Assembly (NCBI GenBank): GCA_900618425.1
Contig: UZAN01039383.1
Location: forward strand, 128,557-192,556
DNA length: 64,000 bases
Direction: 5' to 3'
Source of the DNA: Echinostoma caproni
Taxonomy: Eukaryota > Platyhelminthes > Trematoda > Plagiorchiida > Echinostomatidae
Shown: piece after piece, positions 25,316 through 36,963 of the stretch
How the letters are laid out: each line of letters opens with the position of its first letter
Numbering within the stretch: position 1 is the stretch's first letter
Notes under the pieces: generated by a model
Seen by the model: the letters and a program-made list of their open reading frames with translations, nothing else
Told to the model about the DNA's origin: nothing
Databases searched by the model: none
Program-made: the position numbers and the translations under genes

Positions 25316-28300
25316 TTGATAATGTGATTGCTGTCCTTCAAGCACCGTAAACTCATACGAGGTCATGTTGAACTGAGGCGCACAGTCATTAACATCTTCC
25401 ACACTGATGATGACAAACATGTGAGATTTGAAAGCAGTTCTCGGCCTATCCGGCGGAACATTCAACATTTGTTCTCCACTCTCCGTCACCGGACTGTATG
25501 CTTCCACGGTACAATTAATGAGATCCAACGATTCGCGATCGAAAATCACTTCGTTGAAAATTTCACCGGTTATTTTATCAATTGAAATCAAGGGTTTGTC
25601 GGGTGAGACCAAAGCAGTCACTTCCGGCCGTTTCAAGTTGGGTTGTGATGGTGTATAGACTTGACCAATAATTCTGTAGGCCACGCGTGCGTTTTCTCCA
25701 ATATCGGCATCTGTGGCTTGGACTCGTGTAATCAAAGTGTGCGGTGGCTGTCCCTCTTTTATGGTTACTCGATGTACAGAGTTTTCNAGAGTTTTCGAAT
25801 TGCGGTGGCGAATCGTCGATGTCCTCCACACGGACAAAGAACCGCAATTCGGACGATAGTGGTGGAGTTCCCGCGTCCCAGCACTCGATTCGCACTGAAT
25901 GTGACTCCAAAGTTTCGCGATCTAGTACTTTTCTTAAAATGAGTTTGAACTCCGTGGCAGAGGTTACCGTTAAGGGACGAATTACAAATTGTTCATGATT
26001 GGTAAAACACTGAGGGCGACCGCTTACGCGTCCTGGGCTGGTATTTAGTAACTCTTCTTCTTCCGACCCGTAATTCAGTGGCTTGTCTGGATCTAACACA
26101 TTAATCATGGCCACAATAGAGTCTGCTGGTGTGTCTTCCGCAATCCATAGTTGATCACCTGTGTTGGACATGCGCAAATGGGAACTGATCGAAATTACAA
26201 ATTGTTCATGATTGGTAAAACACTGAGGGCGACCGCTTACGCGTCCTGGGCTGGTATTTAGTAACTCTTCTTCTTCCGACCCGTAATTCAGTGGCTTGTC
26301 TGGATCTAACACATTAATCATGGCCACAATAGAGTCTGCTGGTGTGTCTTCCGCAATCCATAGTTGATCACCTGTGTTGGACATGCGCAAATGGGAACTG
26401 ATCGAAATTTTTGGCGGTTGTGTGTTAACTGGAGTCAACTGAACTGTCAGTATGGCTTCAGCTTGGTGCAAACGGTCACTAACTTGTATGGGAATTATGT
26501 AACCGAATATGGGAGATTGTCCGGTGTAATGTGAGACTGATTTGGGACTAGAATCGGGCAGAAGAGAGGCGTTTGGAAAGAACAATCGGTTCCGGATGTA
26601 CACTTCCCCGGTGGATTGGTTGATTGCAAAGCAACGAAGTACTTCCGAATTGGCGGAACTGCTAATTTTATAAATCAGCGCATTTCGATCGATCACATCT
26701 GCATCGCGTGCCACAGCCTGGTAGATANNNNNNNNNNNNNNNNNNNNNNNNNNNNNNNNNNNNNNNNNNNNNNNNNNNNNNNNNNNNNNNNNNNNNNNNN
26801 NNNNNNNNNNNNNNNNNNNNNNNNNNNNNNNNNNNNNNNNNNNNNNNNNNNNNNNNNNNNNNNNNNNNNNNNNNNNNNNNNNNNNNNNNNNNNNNNNNNN
26901 NNNNNNNNNNNNNNNNNNNNNNNNNNNNNNNNNNNNNNNNNNNNNNNNNNNNNNNNNNNNNNNNNNNNNNNNNNNNNNNNNNNNNNNNNNNNNNNNNNNN
27001 NNNNNNNNNNNNNNNNNNNNNNNNNNNNNNNNNNNNNNNNNNNNNNNNNNNNNNNNNNNNNNNNNNNNNNNNNNNNNNNNNNNNNNNNNNNNNNNNNNNN
27101 NGCCACAGCCTGGTAGATAATTGTTCCCAATTTAGTATTTTCTGCCACAGTCACTGTGGGTTTTGTGTCCACAAATACCGGTGGCTGATCGTTCGTGTCC
27201 AATACGATCACTTTGATCGTTAGGGTACCTGTGTGACGTGTCCTGTATGAAACACCAACGGTTTCACTGCCAACCACGGGCAGAGGCCATAAAGGAGATG
27301 ATTCAAATTCCTCCAGCCCGTCAGTGGCTATCAAAATGAGGTAGTGTATCGCCTGCTTTTCTCGATCCAAATCACTATCTACGCGCAAATTTAACTTGAA
27401 CTTTGGACCCAACAGGGCCGTATTATCAACCACTTGACTTTCTAGGCTGAACAAGTAGGAGTTTTGTTGTGCTGGAATCTGCAAACCGTATGATCCGATG
27501 GATTCCCGATCGGGACACTGGACGCAACGCACTTGGGAGGTTTGTGGGTTATAAACAGCTGGAAATAAACGATAACTGACCACTGTGTTGGCCGGTTCTT
27601 GATCGGGATCAGTGGCCTCTGGAAGTTTGTATAATGATCCAATTGGAACGTGTTCGGGGATTTCCAGATCCAATACTGGTTGAGACCATCTGGGTGGATT
27701 ATCGTTCACGTCAACTATGTACACGACGATCTCGATTAGTTGTTCTGAACTGGGATTCTGAAGCACAAGCATGCGAAGAAAGCAGTTCAGAAATACAGGT
27801 TCTGGTAATTTTGAATTCTGTACAGCTCGAAATTGCGGCCGCATTGTGTTGCTCTCATCCATATTATGGACGCTGGATGCACAACATGTTCCCACATCGC
27901 GACACAAAGACTCACGATCAATACGTGACTGAACAAACAAATCTCCGCTTGTCCCATTCAAACCAAGATATTTATTCGACTTTAATTCTAGTAGTTGTGC
28001 ACCAGAGGCAAAACCACGTTTTATGGGTGCATTCGTATTTTGGAGACTATGCAATACATTACCGATCCTCGTACCAATCGGTGTTTCCTCCGTCAAAACG
28101 AATGTCACACGAAGTGCTTCGGTTGAGCCGGAATGAAATGTTCTTCCCGGATCGGACTGCTGCTGCGGATCTGGTCTAACGCAGGAAGGAAAAGAAAGCA
28201 CAATAATCCAGAATATCACAGATAGCCAGGAAGTTGGTGAAGCGAGATTAACTAATTCATGACAAACCAATCCATCCTGAGAGTACTGTTTTTCACTTGA

Positions 28301-28318
28301 TCCACGTCTACTGACCAT
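25316..28318 (-). CDS. Protocadherin-like adhesion protein, 5' large exon (partial, with assembly scars)
   Basis: Encodes the N-terminal ectodomain of a calcium-dependent adhesion protein of the protocadherin type. The start is the first in-frame ATG (28318) after an in-frame TAG; no other ATG lies between. Residues 31-46 form a hydrophobic signal segment after an unusually long polar N-terminus. Ectodomain repeats, read from their inter-repeat calcium motifs: EC1 about 69-209 (DRE at 134-136, ends DVNDNPP), EC2 about 210-380 (ends DTNDQPP), EC3 (starts near TVTVAENTKLGT, has ARDAD, ends PVNTQPP with the acidic residues lost), EC4 (LDRE, ends DIDDSPP), EC5 (ATDADIGENARVAY, FDRES, ends DVNDCAP), and the first strand of EC6. 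The exon ends at 25316 before a GTAAGT donor. The N gap at 26728-27101, the N at 25787 and the 213-bp duplication interrupt the frame or domain order as assembled and look like assembly faults. The transmembrane and cytoplasmic exons were not found. Family call is certain; orthology is not. Confidence 0.93.
25778..25796. other. Single N flanked by 9-bp duplication; frameshift scar in the cadherin exon
   Basis: The nine bases agagttttc stand on both sides of one N. The ten extra bases (nine plus N) shift the frame, so the frame upstream ends shortly after DIDDSPPQFENS and the downstream frame resumes with ENSVHRVTIKEG. Removing the ten bases gives QFENSVHRVTIKEG, a normal start of EC5. This looks like a contig-merge artefact rather than a real mutation. 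Confidence 0.85.
25980..26406. repeat. Perfect 213-bp in-frame tandem duplication within cadherin repeat EC4
   Basis: The block 25981-26193 is repeated without any difference at 26194-26406. The period is 213 bases, or 71 codons, so the frame is kept. It doubles the first part of EC4, from about ISISSHLRMSN to NHEQFV, without forming a complete extra repeat. Perfect identity at both silent and replacement sites means it is either very recent or an assembly duplication; other scars nearby favour the latter. Confidence 0.95.
26728..27101. other. Assembly gap (374 N), probably spurious
   Basis: A run of 374 N inside the protocadherin exon. The 18 bases on each side are identical (26710-26727 and 27102-27119). 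Overlapping those ends gives an uninterrupted reading YQAVARDADVIDRN across the junction, exactly the A-x-D-x-D calcium motif expected at that place in EC3. The gap is therefore best read as two contigs that overlap and were not joined. Confidence 0.9.
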
Positions 28319-28330
28319 CTCGGTTCTATA

Positions 28331-28360
28331 CAATCCCAAATCTAAATTCAGCCATGCTGA
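28331..28360 (-). promoter_or_regulatory. Short upstream ORF in the protocadherin 5' leader
   Basis: An ATG about 42 bases ahead of the chosen protocadherin start opens a nine-codon frame (MAEFRFGIV) that ends at TAG just before the main ATG, in a different frame. If the leader is unspliced here, this upstream frame could lower initiation at the main start. Seen in sequence; the regulatory role is inference. Confidence 0.25.
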
Positions 28361-31300
28361 CCGTTTGATAAAATGTGAAGGGAAATTGCTCCTTCGTAAG
28401 AGGACCTATATGAAATACCCTCCATCTGTTCAATGGCCGGTACTGGATGAAATTCCCATGGACCGGAAAGTTTCTGTCTTGCACTGGACCAATCAAAATT
28501 CAGGTGCAATCTGATTGGTTTATCCTATCTAAACACGAGACGAACCAACACGCTTCGGAATATTTAGAACATGGATGTGTTTGATGCTCCAAATTTACAC
28601 TCTTTGTTTTTAAAAGATGATTGCAGTATTAATGTTACGGTTCCACAAGACGGTGCCTGATCGACGATTGTTGTTTATTACAGAATACAGTTCAGATATC
28701 GATAATATGGCATACATAAAGCAGGATATCTCATTTTAAACATGTCATCACGATTACCGGCAGCACGCAGGGTAATGAATGGAACAGTCGGTAGTTATTA
28801 TCTGGAGCAAAGTAAATCGTTTTAAATGGTCTTATTCATTTTTGACCGTTGAAAGAAACCGCCAATTGCATTATTCTGAATACTGCTCGTAAATGTGAGT
28901 AGTACCTCACACCACTGGTAGCACACTGTTATTGCACAATCAGGTCAATGATCCGTTATTCTGCAAATGAATGTGCCCGGGATTGCGATAATCAGATTCA
29001 TTCGACATGTAAAGTTTGAAGTTAGATTGCTTCAGGTTAAGGATAACAATGCGACTATGCAGAATTAAATTTAACTGTCAGCCAACCGTGCCATGAGTTC
29101 TGACATGAAAACTCCTCAAAAGTGACATGATACCAAAATCGGTTTTTGAACGTTTGGTTCTCGAGACAAAAACAAAACGAATGATGAAGGAAATTGCATA
29201 AGGGTAGTTATATACTGGCTCGTAATAACTTGCATGTAGCCATGACACCGTTTGCCAACAGTGTTTTTTTTTGCTTTTGGTTTGTTTCCTAAAGAATAAA
29301 ACTATGCATGACAAGATGTTTCATTGAAATCAATGAGATTCAAAAATTCTGTAAGCTTTCTGATAACCGACATTTTCTAAGTAAGTTTGATTTTAAAATT
29401 CTCGATGGGATATATATATATATATACATGATTCATAAATATATGAAATCTTTTAGTACAGCGGAAATAATGATGTAATACCCAGCTTGTTTCAGATATT
29501 TGAGGCTCTCTGACTAACCACAGTAAAACACTATAATCAGTGTAATAATATAAATAATAAAAATAATAATACTGGCAATGGAATTTGAAGAAGTAACTAC
29601 GTTTCGTTTGGTATGATGACCCTAATAGATTATTGCACGACAACAACGCACAGAACGATAATCGGGTCATAGTAACCAAAGGATAAAATGAACTTACTTG
29701 AGCAAGATCCTACTGGTGCTGGACACATCATTACCGATTGACAGCAGGCCTTAAATAATTGCACAACTATGTTTTTTCTTCAATAAAAATTCAAATACAC
29801 TTCAATTTTATCGATCAATGTAATTCCGGATGGTTCAACTCCCCCTTAGATCTCTTTCTATAAAACGAACCCAAATATTTTATGGTAGACTACCTAAAAC
29901 GGGATCGTTTGTAAGTTAAAAATAGGATTTCATTGATAATAAAATTGTTTCGGTCAATCCTACAATATTTGGTGGCACTACCTGGATCACAAGCATATCA
30001 AAATCATTTCCCCTGTATGTGGTTCAAAATTGTTGTGAGAGACCATTGAATATAATATTGTTTACTGGTTTGTTTTATCAATAGGAGTAAAAGCCACCTG
30101 AGAGTCCATTTTATTTGAATAACACTGAAAGTTGTCATACGGTGGTTGTCTGCGTTTTGTTAAATTTTCTATCTGTTCTTTAACCAAATTGTCATGCTGG
30201 GTATTAAAAGCATAGGGTAGATCGTAGGACCGAACAAAATGCAACAATAAAATTTCAAACAAGACCAAACTAGCAATTTTCTAATTTTATTCCATTCGTT
30301 GAGTAAAATAACTGAGAAATTATTTGAGAGAACAATATCCTCCATGGTTACTGGAATGTTTGACTAATTTTGTTCTTTCCGTGAACACTGACCCCATTCT
30401 CACCATTTGTGTTGCTCTAGGTAATTGTAACCTCAGTTGCTACGTAACAAAGTTATACAAAAATGAGTTGCGTTCCTGTCCCACATTTTTACTTAAGATG
30501 CCTGGATTTGCCTACAGTGTTGTGAGTTCTCGATTCAATATTCCCGGAGATTGGGTTTGGCAGAAACGGAATTCAAGATTGTATCATGTGATTATGAATG
30601 CTATTCGCGATTAGCGTTCGAAAGCAACAACTTGATGAGAACGAGGGGATCGCAATCTGCGCGAATAGTAAGTTCCAATTTACTTATCTGCTGTGACGAC
30701 AAAAGAATATATTAACTCATTCCGCTAGATTTTCATTCTGTGCTTTCTTGATGAAGAAAATTGGGCAAAGGTGGATTATGCGTGATCGATTTGGTGTATT
30801 CCGCTTGGCAGTAGATTTTTTCTACGTGTAAAATGCATTCGTTCTGGTAATGATGAGTTGTAAAGTTACAAATCAAGTGAACTCAATTATTGGTTCAGAA
30901 ATAAACTTTTCCGTTTTCCTTCTTAGTAATTGAATTTTGTCAGATTTTCAGTATATTTTTTCATTATTTAGAGATTTGTTTACACCAATTAGGTGACCTC
31001 TTCATCAAGTGCAATTCTGGAAGAAACTTGAGTGATTCCTGCGATATTTCAGCGGAACATCCGGATTAAGGTTGATCTATATGCCACTACGTTGTACGAA
31101 AAATAATGGGCACATCAAGAATAACGTTTTGGATTTGAGAAAAAAACTAATTCCTAGTTAACCGAAAAGAGAGTCAATTGTCTGGCTCCAAAAGCATATA
31201 CCTAAGTAGTCCTGGCTGGTTCATGTAGGCGAAATTAAATTCGTTCTAAGATTTGGTAAATATTGTTCACTGGCTGCTCAAATACTGTTTGTCAGTCAAT

Positions 31301-31639
31301 GCGGATGGATAAAACGCTGGAAAATGGTGGCACTAAACACAACACAGTTAATTGTTCACAGCGTAGAAGAAATCAGTTGTACTCTTTTTTGATCAATTTT
31401 GGCAGCCCGTATTTGGACTAAAACGACTTGTACGTGTACGCTATCTAAATTGCATCGATCATCTCCATGACAACAATCAGATGAGTTCAATTAAAACCAA
31501 TGAATTTGACTCATACCTGTGTATACCATACAAAATTTACTAGATTGGTTACAATGTAATTACTCTATTCCATTTCTCTGAACGAAATTTCTGCACTCTT
31601 CTAAGTACAACTTACCAGATATCCTTGTTATTCGACGAC
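28361..31639. other. Gene-free stretch upstream of the protocadherin
   Basis: Contains the presumed 5' leader and promoter region of the protocadherin at its left edge and one TA microsatellite. No further exon or element recognised. Confidence 0.5.
29410..29426. repeat. (TA)n microsatellite
   Basis: About eight TA units. Confidence 0.9.
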
Positions 31640-32400
31640 ACCAAAATGTGGAGGAAGGTACCATATCCTGGATATTATGAAACCCTGCATGAAGCTCTCG
31701 ACGCGGCTTACCGATGGTCAATTTTATTGACATGGAATACAACGTTGAGAAATTCAAGTTTATACTGCTGCGCCACATGAGTCGCTTTCCATACTTATTT
31801 GGAAATAAGCACTTACCGCGTTCGCCAAATGAAATTGACCTGGGAACTATCGTTCGTGAGGATCCACGATGTTCCACACTTTGCGCAAGACCATAAAACA
31901 CGTTCCATTGCTAAAACGTGTTTTTGATCATTCGAAACAGACCTATTGCCCCGTTTACGATCAGCATACGTAAGACCACACACCGAGTGTGCTATACAGA
32001 CTCGGAATCCATAGCTGATTTGCGACCAAAAGACACCCAAACGTCCGCAGAGAACAGCAACCAAAATGGTTAAACGATTAAAATCTAAGACCTACGGTGG
32101 AAGGTTGCGAATTATCGGACTCTATACGTCTGAATACTGTCGAATACGGGGAGGCGTGATCCTCGTATATCAAATACTACATCAACCTAACTACCCGTGT
32201 AGTACTCCACAAACACTATCCAGGAATGTTCACATCCGAGGACATCCGTTTAAAAGTTTGCTCCAAAAGAGTCGGCTAGACTGCAGGAGTTATCCTTTCA
32301 GCCTCAGAGTTTATAACACTTGGAACTCTCTTCCAATTCAAGTTGTTTGTGCACCAACCATCGATTCATTCAAGTCACGACCACGATGAAGCATTGAAAC
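31640..32400 (+). mobile_element. CR1-like LINE, 3' part of reverse transcriptase ORF, decayed
   Basis: Plus-strand pieces in shifting frames give LHEALDAAYRWS, then MEYNVEKFKF, LPRSPNEIDLGTIVRED, then RSAYVRPHTECAIQTRNP, and finally RTATKMVKRLKSKTY, IRGGVILVYQILHQPNY and SLRVYNTWNSLPIQVV. This is the order of the thumb and C-terminal region of CR1/Jockey-type LINE polymerases, including the VRP-x-x-E-x-A motif and the terminal W-N-x-L-P block. Frameshifts and stops make it non-functional; the 5' part is missing. Confidence 0.8.
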
Positions 32401-35400
32401 ACCAAACTTTTAGTGAACGTGATAATTTGCAATTTAATTGTACTACCAACCGAACCCAGTGTGTACAGATCCTATGGGATTCAATAAGCATCAGCTTTGT
32501 AATTTACCCATAATGAAAATTTCAATTTGAATTTCATCGAAATTATTTAAAGATCCATGGGTATCACTATTCAAATAATCCACTTCATTCACAATTCACA
32601 GCTCAGTTTTCCGTTCGCGACCGTTTAACATGCGTGCGTGTGTGGAAGTGTGCGTTAACAACACGAACTGATCACAATCTGGACTTGAGAAATTGTCTCC
32701 CACAGATTATGAGCTAGAAACTGGTCCCCTCCCTTCCTGGCCGACTGCTACACGCAATACAACTTCTCGTCTTCAAGGCGTTTTTGGTTACTATGCCTCC
32801 TATTGCTCGCCAGTAACTTACATATTAAAGTGAGCAACGCAGACACGCTTCGATAGTGAATCATGTTTCTTAAACGAAATAACCCTCATTCCACCAAAAG
32901 TAAGAACGCTCCACAAATAGAATTCTCAGAAGAACGGGTACTATTGGTAAAAATCAGATTAGTTCAATCTATCAACTGTTTCTACTTCAAATAGATTGCG
33001 AGCGGAGTGAAACAACTGATTTTCATCATTTTCTCCAAGAAAAAGTGTTTCTGAAAGCCACCACGAAAATCAATTATCCTCATACAGTAACACGGTCTGA
33101 AAAACTGGAAAATAATTATTCACAGCAGTCGAGAAGACCATCCACAACTGGCCCCACCACACTGTTCCAGGGAAAAACTCAAATGAACAAAATAAGCCAA
33201 AATTATAAATAATAAGAGGCAGTTGACTTTTTATTTGCCTCAGGGCGATTTGTGAGGCCGAGATATTCTGCAATCTCGAAAAAGCAGCATATCCTTGGTG
33301 ATCTTTCACAGATCCGGTCGAAATTCATTGTTGCCTATGCACACATGCACATGGACCAGGTTGAAAATAATTTCACTGAAAAACGGTGTTCATATAATTC
33401 CGGGAGAGGCAAAGGACTATATTCTCTTAACCAAAATTAGAAGCATAATTGTGCAAAATATTTGTTTTATGAGCACGTAAGAAAATGCTTCAGCATTCTG
33501 TTACTTGGGTTCATGGTGATTGGTTTCCGCGTCTCTTTCGCGTGCTCTATCTATTTCTGTCCATCCTGAATGCGAAAACTACGTGAATAAAGTATCGCTT
33601 TTGTTACGTGTTGTGTTTTGTTTCGACACTAACTAATAAGAAACAGAAAACGGAAGACGCGCACATTTGGACATTCTGGACAGAGCAAATCGTGCAAAGG
33701 TAATGTACACATTCGGGATGTCATGAAACGTTCGTCCCTAGTTCATTTGGACCTAATTTGTGACAAGAAGCTTGACATGTGTTAGTTTGACAGAAATTCC
33801 GAGAAAACCATTGAGGCAGACGAGTGTTTTCATCGGGTGGATCGGCCATGGAGGATAACCTACCACCTCTTTCGTTAATTTAATTTTCCTCATCCGGAGA
33901 AAAACAATGCGATTTGTTTTCTGCCTTATAAATGCACAGGGAAAGCTTTACGTTTTCGAGGGAAAAACGTACAGTTGTTTAGGAATGATAAAATCAACGA
34001 ATTCGACAGGGAATATGTGCATGGAATTCGTAAAACAAATTTTTAATTTAAAGGTTCAAACGCAAATCAGGAATATTTTAAAAAAGTACACAGAATAGTC
34101 AACAATATGGTTTTGATCTTCCTTTCTAGTGAACGGGGTCAAAATCAGTTATAAAATGATCTCGGTAATCCTAAACCAGTTCACAGACGCATAAGTTTGC
34201 GTGATATTCATTTCTTAGGCTCCCAGCCCAAATAGTTGGTTTTCGATTCCCGCGAAAGATCACGACACATTGAATACTTCTGAGGGGGTCAAACATGCGA
34301 CGATACCTGTTCCGTGCTCTGTGTCAAACGTTCCGGAAATTCGCCCGGACAAATATTACCATTTGATGATTCTTTATCTTACGTGATAAGTTTTCAAACG
34401 TCGTTTGCAGAAGTTCCACGCGTTGGAAATTGTCTCCCTTAGGCTGCAGTTTTTGCACTTCCAAAGGCTATGAGCGGACCATTCTAAACTTGGGAAAAAC
34501 TACGAAAGTTTATTTTGTTTTCTATTATCTTCAAAACTAGAAACACATGGTCTACTTCAACTGGACGAAATGTACACTTTTTCGTTGTCGACTGATAAAA
34601 CACGAGATTTATTCGAACCAATAGAGTACGAAATCTATACATGTTGATACCAAAAACAAATATGAAATTACTTATTTTACTATTATCGGACTTTGGAGCT
34701 TGGTTTTGTTTTTTTAAACCTTTGTCGGTGAGGACAAAAACATCGAAATAATATCTTCAAATGTACTACACCAGAAATGACCTGACGGTTTGACGTGTGT
34801 TGTTCACCAAACCACTTGCTTTGGGGTTTGTCGAGCCTTCAGTTTTACGAAGTGTTTTGTTTTATTTGTTTGGTAACAATGTAAAGTAATTGGATTACTC
34901 TGAGGCTATCCTAATGAACGTTTGTTCAATTTTTCGATGGTTCCGTTTGATAAGCGAGATACTGCAAACGTATTTATCATTGTGCATTCACTGCATTTCT
35001 ACAACTGACGGAGCAAATAATAGCAAACATTCATGAAAAAAGATTTAAATGATCTAAATAAAGCAATGTTGTTCGTTCATTCAGGTAAAGAGGTTGGATT
35101 ATCAGCTCTACGCTTGATTCAGTAACGAAGAGTGAACAATAGAGAGTAAAAGACGCACATTAAATTATTTATTACAGGTTAAATTTCATGAATGTTTCAT
35201 CGTCAACATGTCATCTGCATCAGCGAAAAACCTCGTAGTTCACTCGACTGCGTTTATTCCTGTCAATAATCTTGATTTGTCCATACCTGGCATATTTGCG
35301 TGCGCTATTCCGGTTCGGACCGCAGTTGGAGGGATTTGAGCCAGACATTCGTCCATTGCTAAATAACGCTCTCTTCTCCGCCAACACTATCGTGTCATGT

Positions 35401-36801
35401 GTCTCTGACATTAGAAACAAAAATGTACCCACGCATGAAATTCTTTTACAAAGCTCTTGTGCTTTGTAACTATCTATGAAAGAATATGGTTGACTTGTAT
35501 TTGCGCTACAATATGCGATGAAGGATTCAAACTCTTAAATGTCTACAGGAAAATATTTTTGATATTTCATAAAAATTCAATTTCAGAGTCATTGATTTAC
35601 GACGTCATATCATTTAATATTATTCTACCCCATTTTAAGTCAAATGAAGTAGAGTATAAGTAAATATCAGTCATCTTTCTTGCAATGGTTTATTCATGAG
35701 AATATTGTTTTGTCCTGTTTACCGTGTAGCTCAGGACTGCGTTTTGTAGCTCCAAAGCCGAAGCCCCGTCGTTCAAAATACCAGAAAAAATATTCTAGGA
35801 TTTTTTCGTTCATGGTGTATTAAGTGGATTGCAAATAATATGTCAAACAATGACGGTATTTCGGTATAGATGTAGTGAGCAATTCTCTTCACCTCCAGTT
35901 TTATTACCTATCGGTTCTGAACACATAAATATGTGTGTGTTTTAAATCCATTTTCTTTACAGCTGTGTCATATACCGGTATCCACACAGTACCGTCCCAA
36001 ATCTTATCCTCCAAGATAGTAGTGTTTATTCCAGCACTGAAATGAAATTAGATTCATAAGTATTTTTTTATTTACAGAATGAGTGAACTATTGCTATCTG
36101 TCGTTTTATTTGCATTTCCTTGTTCAAACCGCTCCTCCGCGGCCCGTCTTCCCAGGTAGTTTTTGTATGGTCGCGACCCCCCTTCCGGAATGTTGACTTT
36201 ACATTTGCATATTCAATAAATGAAAAAGGAATTAAAAAGACAATACATTATTGCATTGGTGAATAGCTGGTAAGCCTTTAATGTCTTTTCACTATGTTCT
36301 CTATGCATAACGACCTGGTAGTAATATTTGAATGGCTGATTTTTTATTGAAAGACGCTCCAGAACTAAGTGATTCACGTGTTATGGGCTAGAAATAAAAA
36401 AGATCTCTATCAAACGCAGCGACTTCGAAAGGATTTATCAAAGAGTAAGAGGGAAAGTGGTGCAAAGTATGAACTCATTCATGTTACAAGGTGACCGAAC
36501 GTCGCGGTGTATAGAGCTGTTTCTTCCGATGGGAAAAATGAGCTTGTATAAATCGAGGAAACGAAGTTTGTACTAAAATATGTCAGACGACCGATGCAAA
36601 TCGAGGCTGTCATCGTCCAGTAGTACAAAGCCTCATCGCACCGTTGCCTACATCTGAACACATAACCAAAGGATGTTCTGTTGTTAGACCTAAAAGTAAA
36701 ATAGTTCAAAAGTCCGTCCAAAGTGACGACATAACACTCTCGTAATAAAACGTTAGCGTGGTCTTCAACTTGTCATTCATGCCCCAAGGACACATATGAA
36801 A
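32401..36801. other. Gene-free stretch
   Basis: No supported gene or element; only short open frames. Confidence 0.55.
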
Positions 36802-36963
36802 GAGTAAATTATCATGGATGAGGTCAGTTTCTGCAGTTTTCCTTTCACTTGCATTCGCATTAACGGTGGTTTAGAGAACACTGGAGACACTGGAATTTAC
36901 AACCGCTCTGAGTAACTGTACTGAGCTTTCTGTGCGTGAGTTCCCCTTTAAATGTGATCCTTA
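36802..36963 (-). mobile_element. Second copy of the Penelope-like linker region
   Basis: Aligns along its length with 38824-38997, for example gagtaaattatcatggatga against gagtaaactatcatggatga. On the minus strand it encodes KTAETDLIHDNLL, matching the linker ahead of the GIY-YIG domain at 38.5 kb. The nuclease portion further down is not recognisable. Confidence 0.6.

Noticed and set aside
26616..27223. Long open frames running through N bases
   Set aside because: They are open only because N cannot form stops; they oppose the real cadherin frame.
34190..34265. ggttttcgattcccg resembling a tRNA B box
   Set aside because: No A box at proper spacing and no similarity to the SINE cassettes beyond the box.
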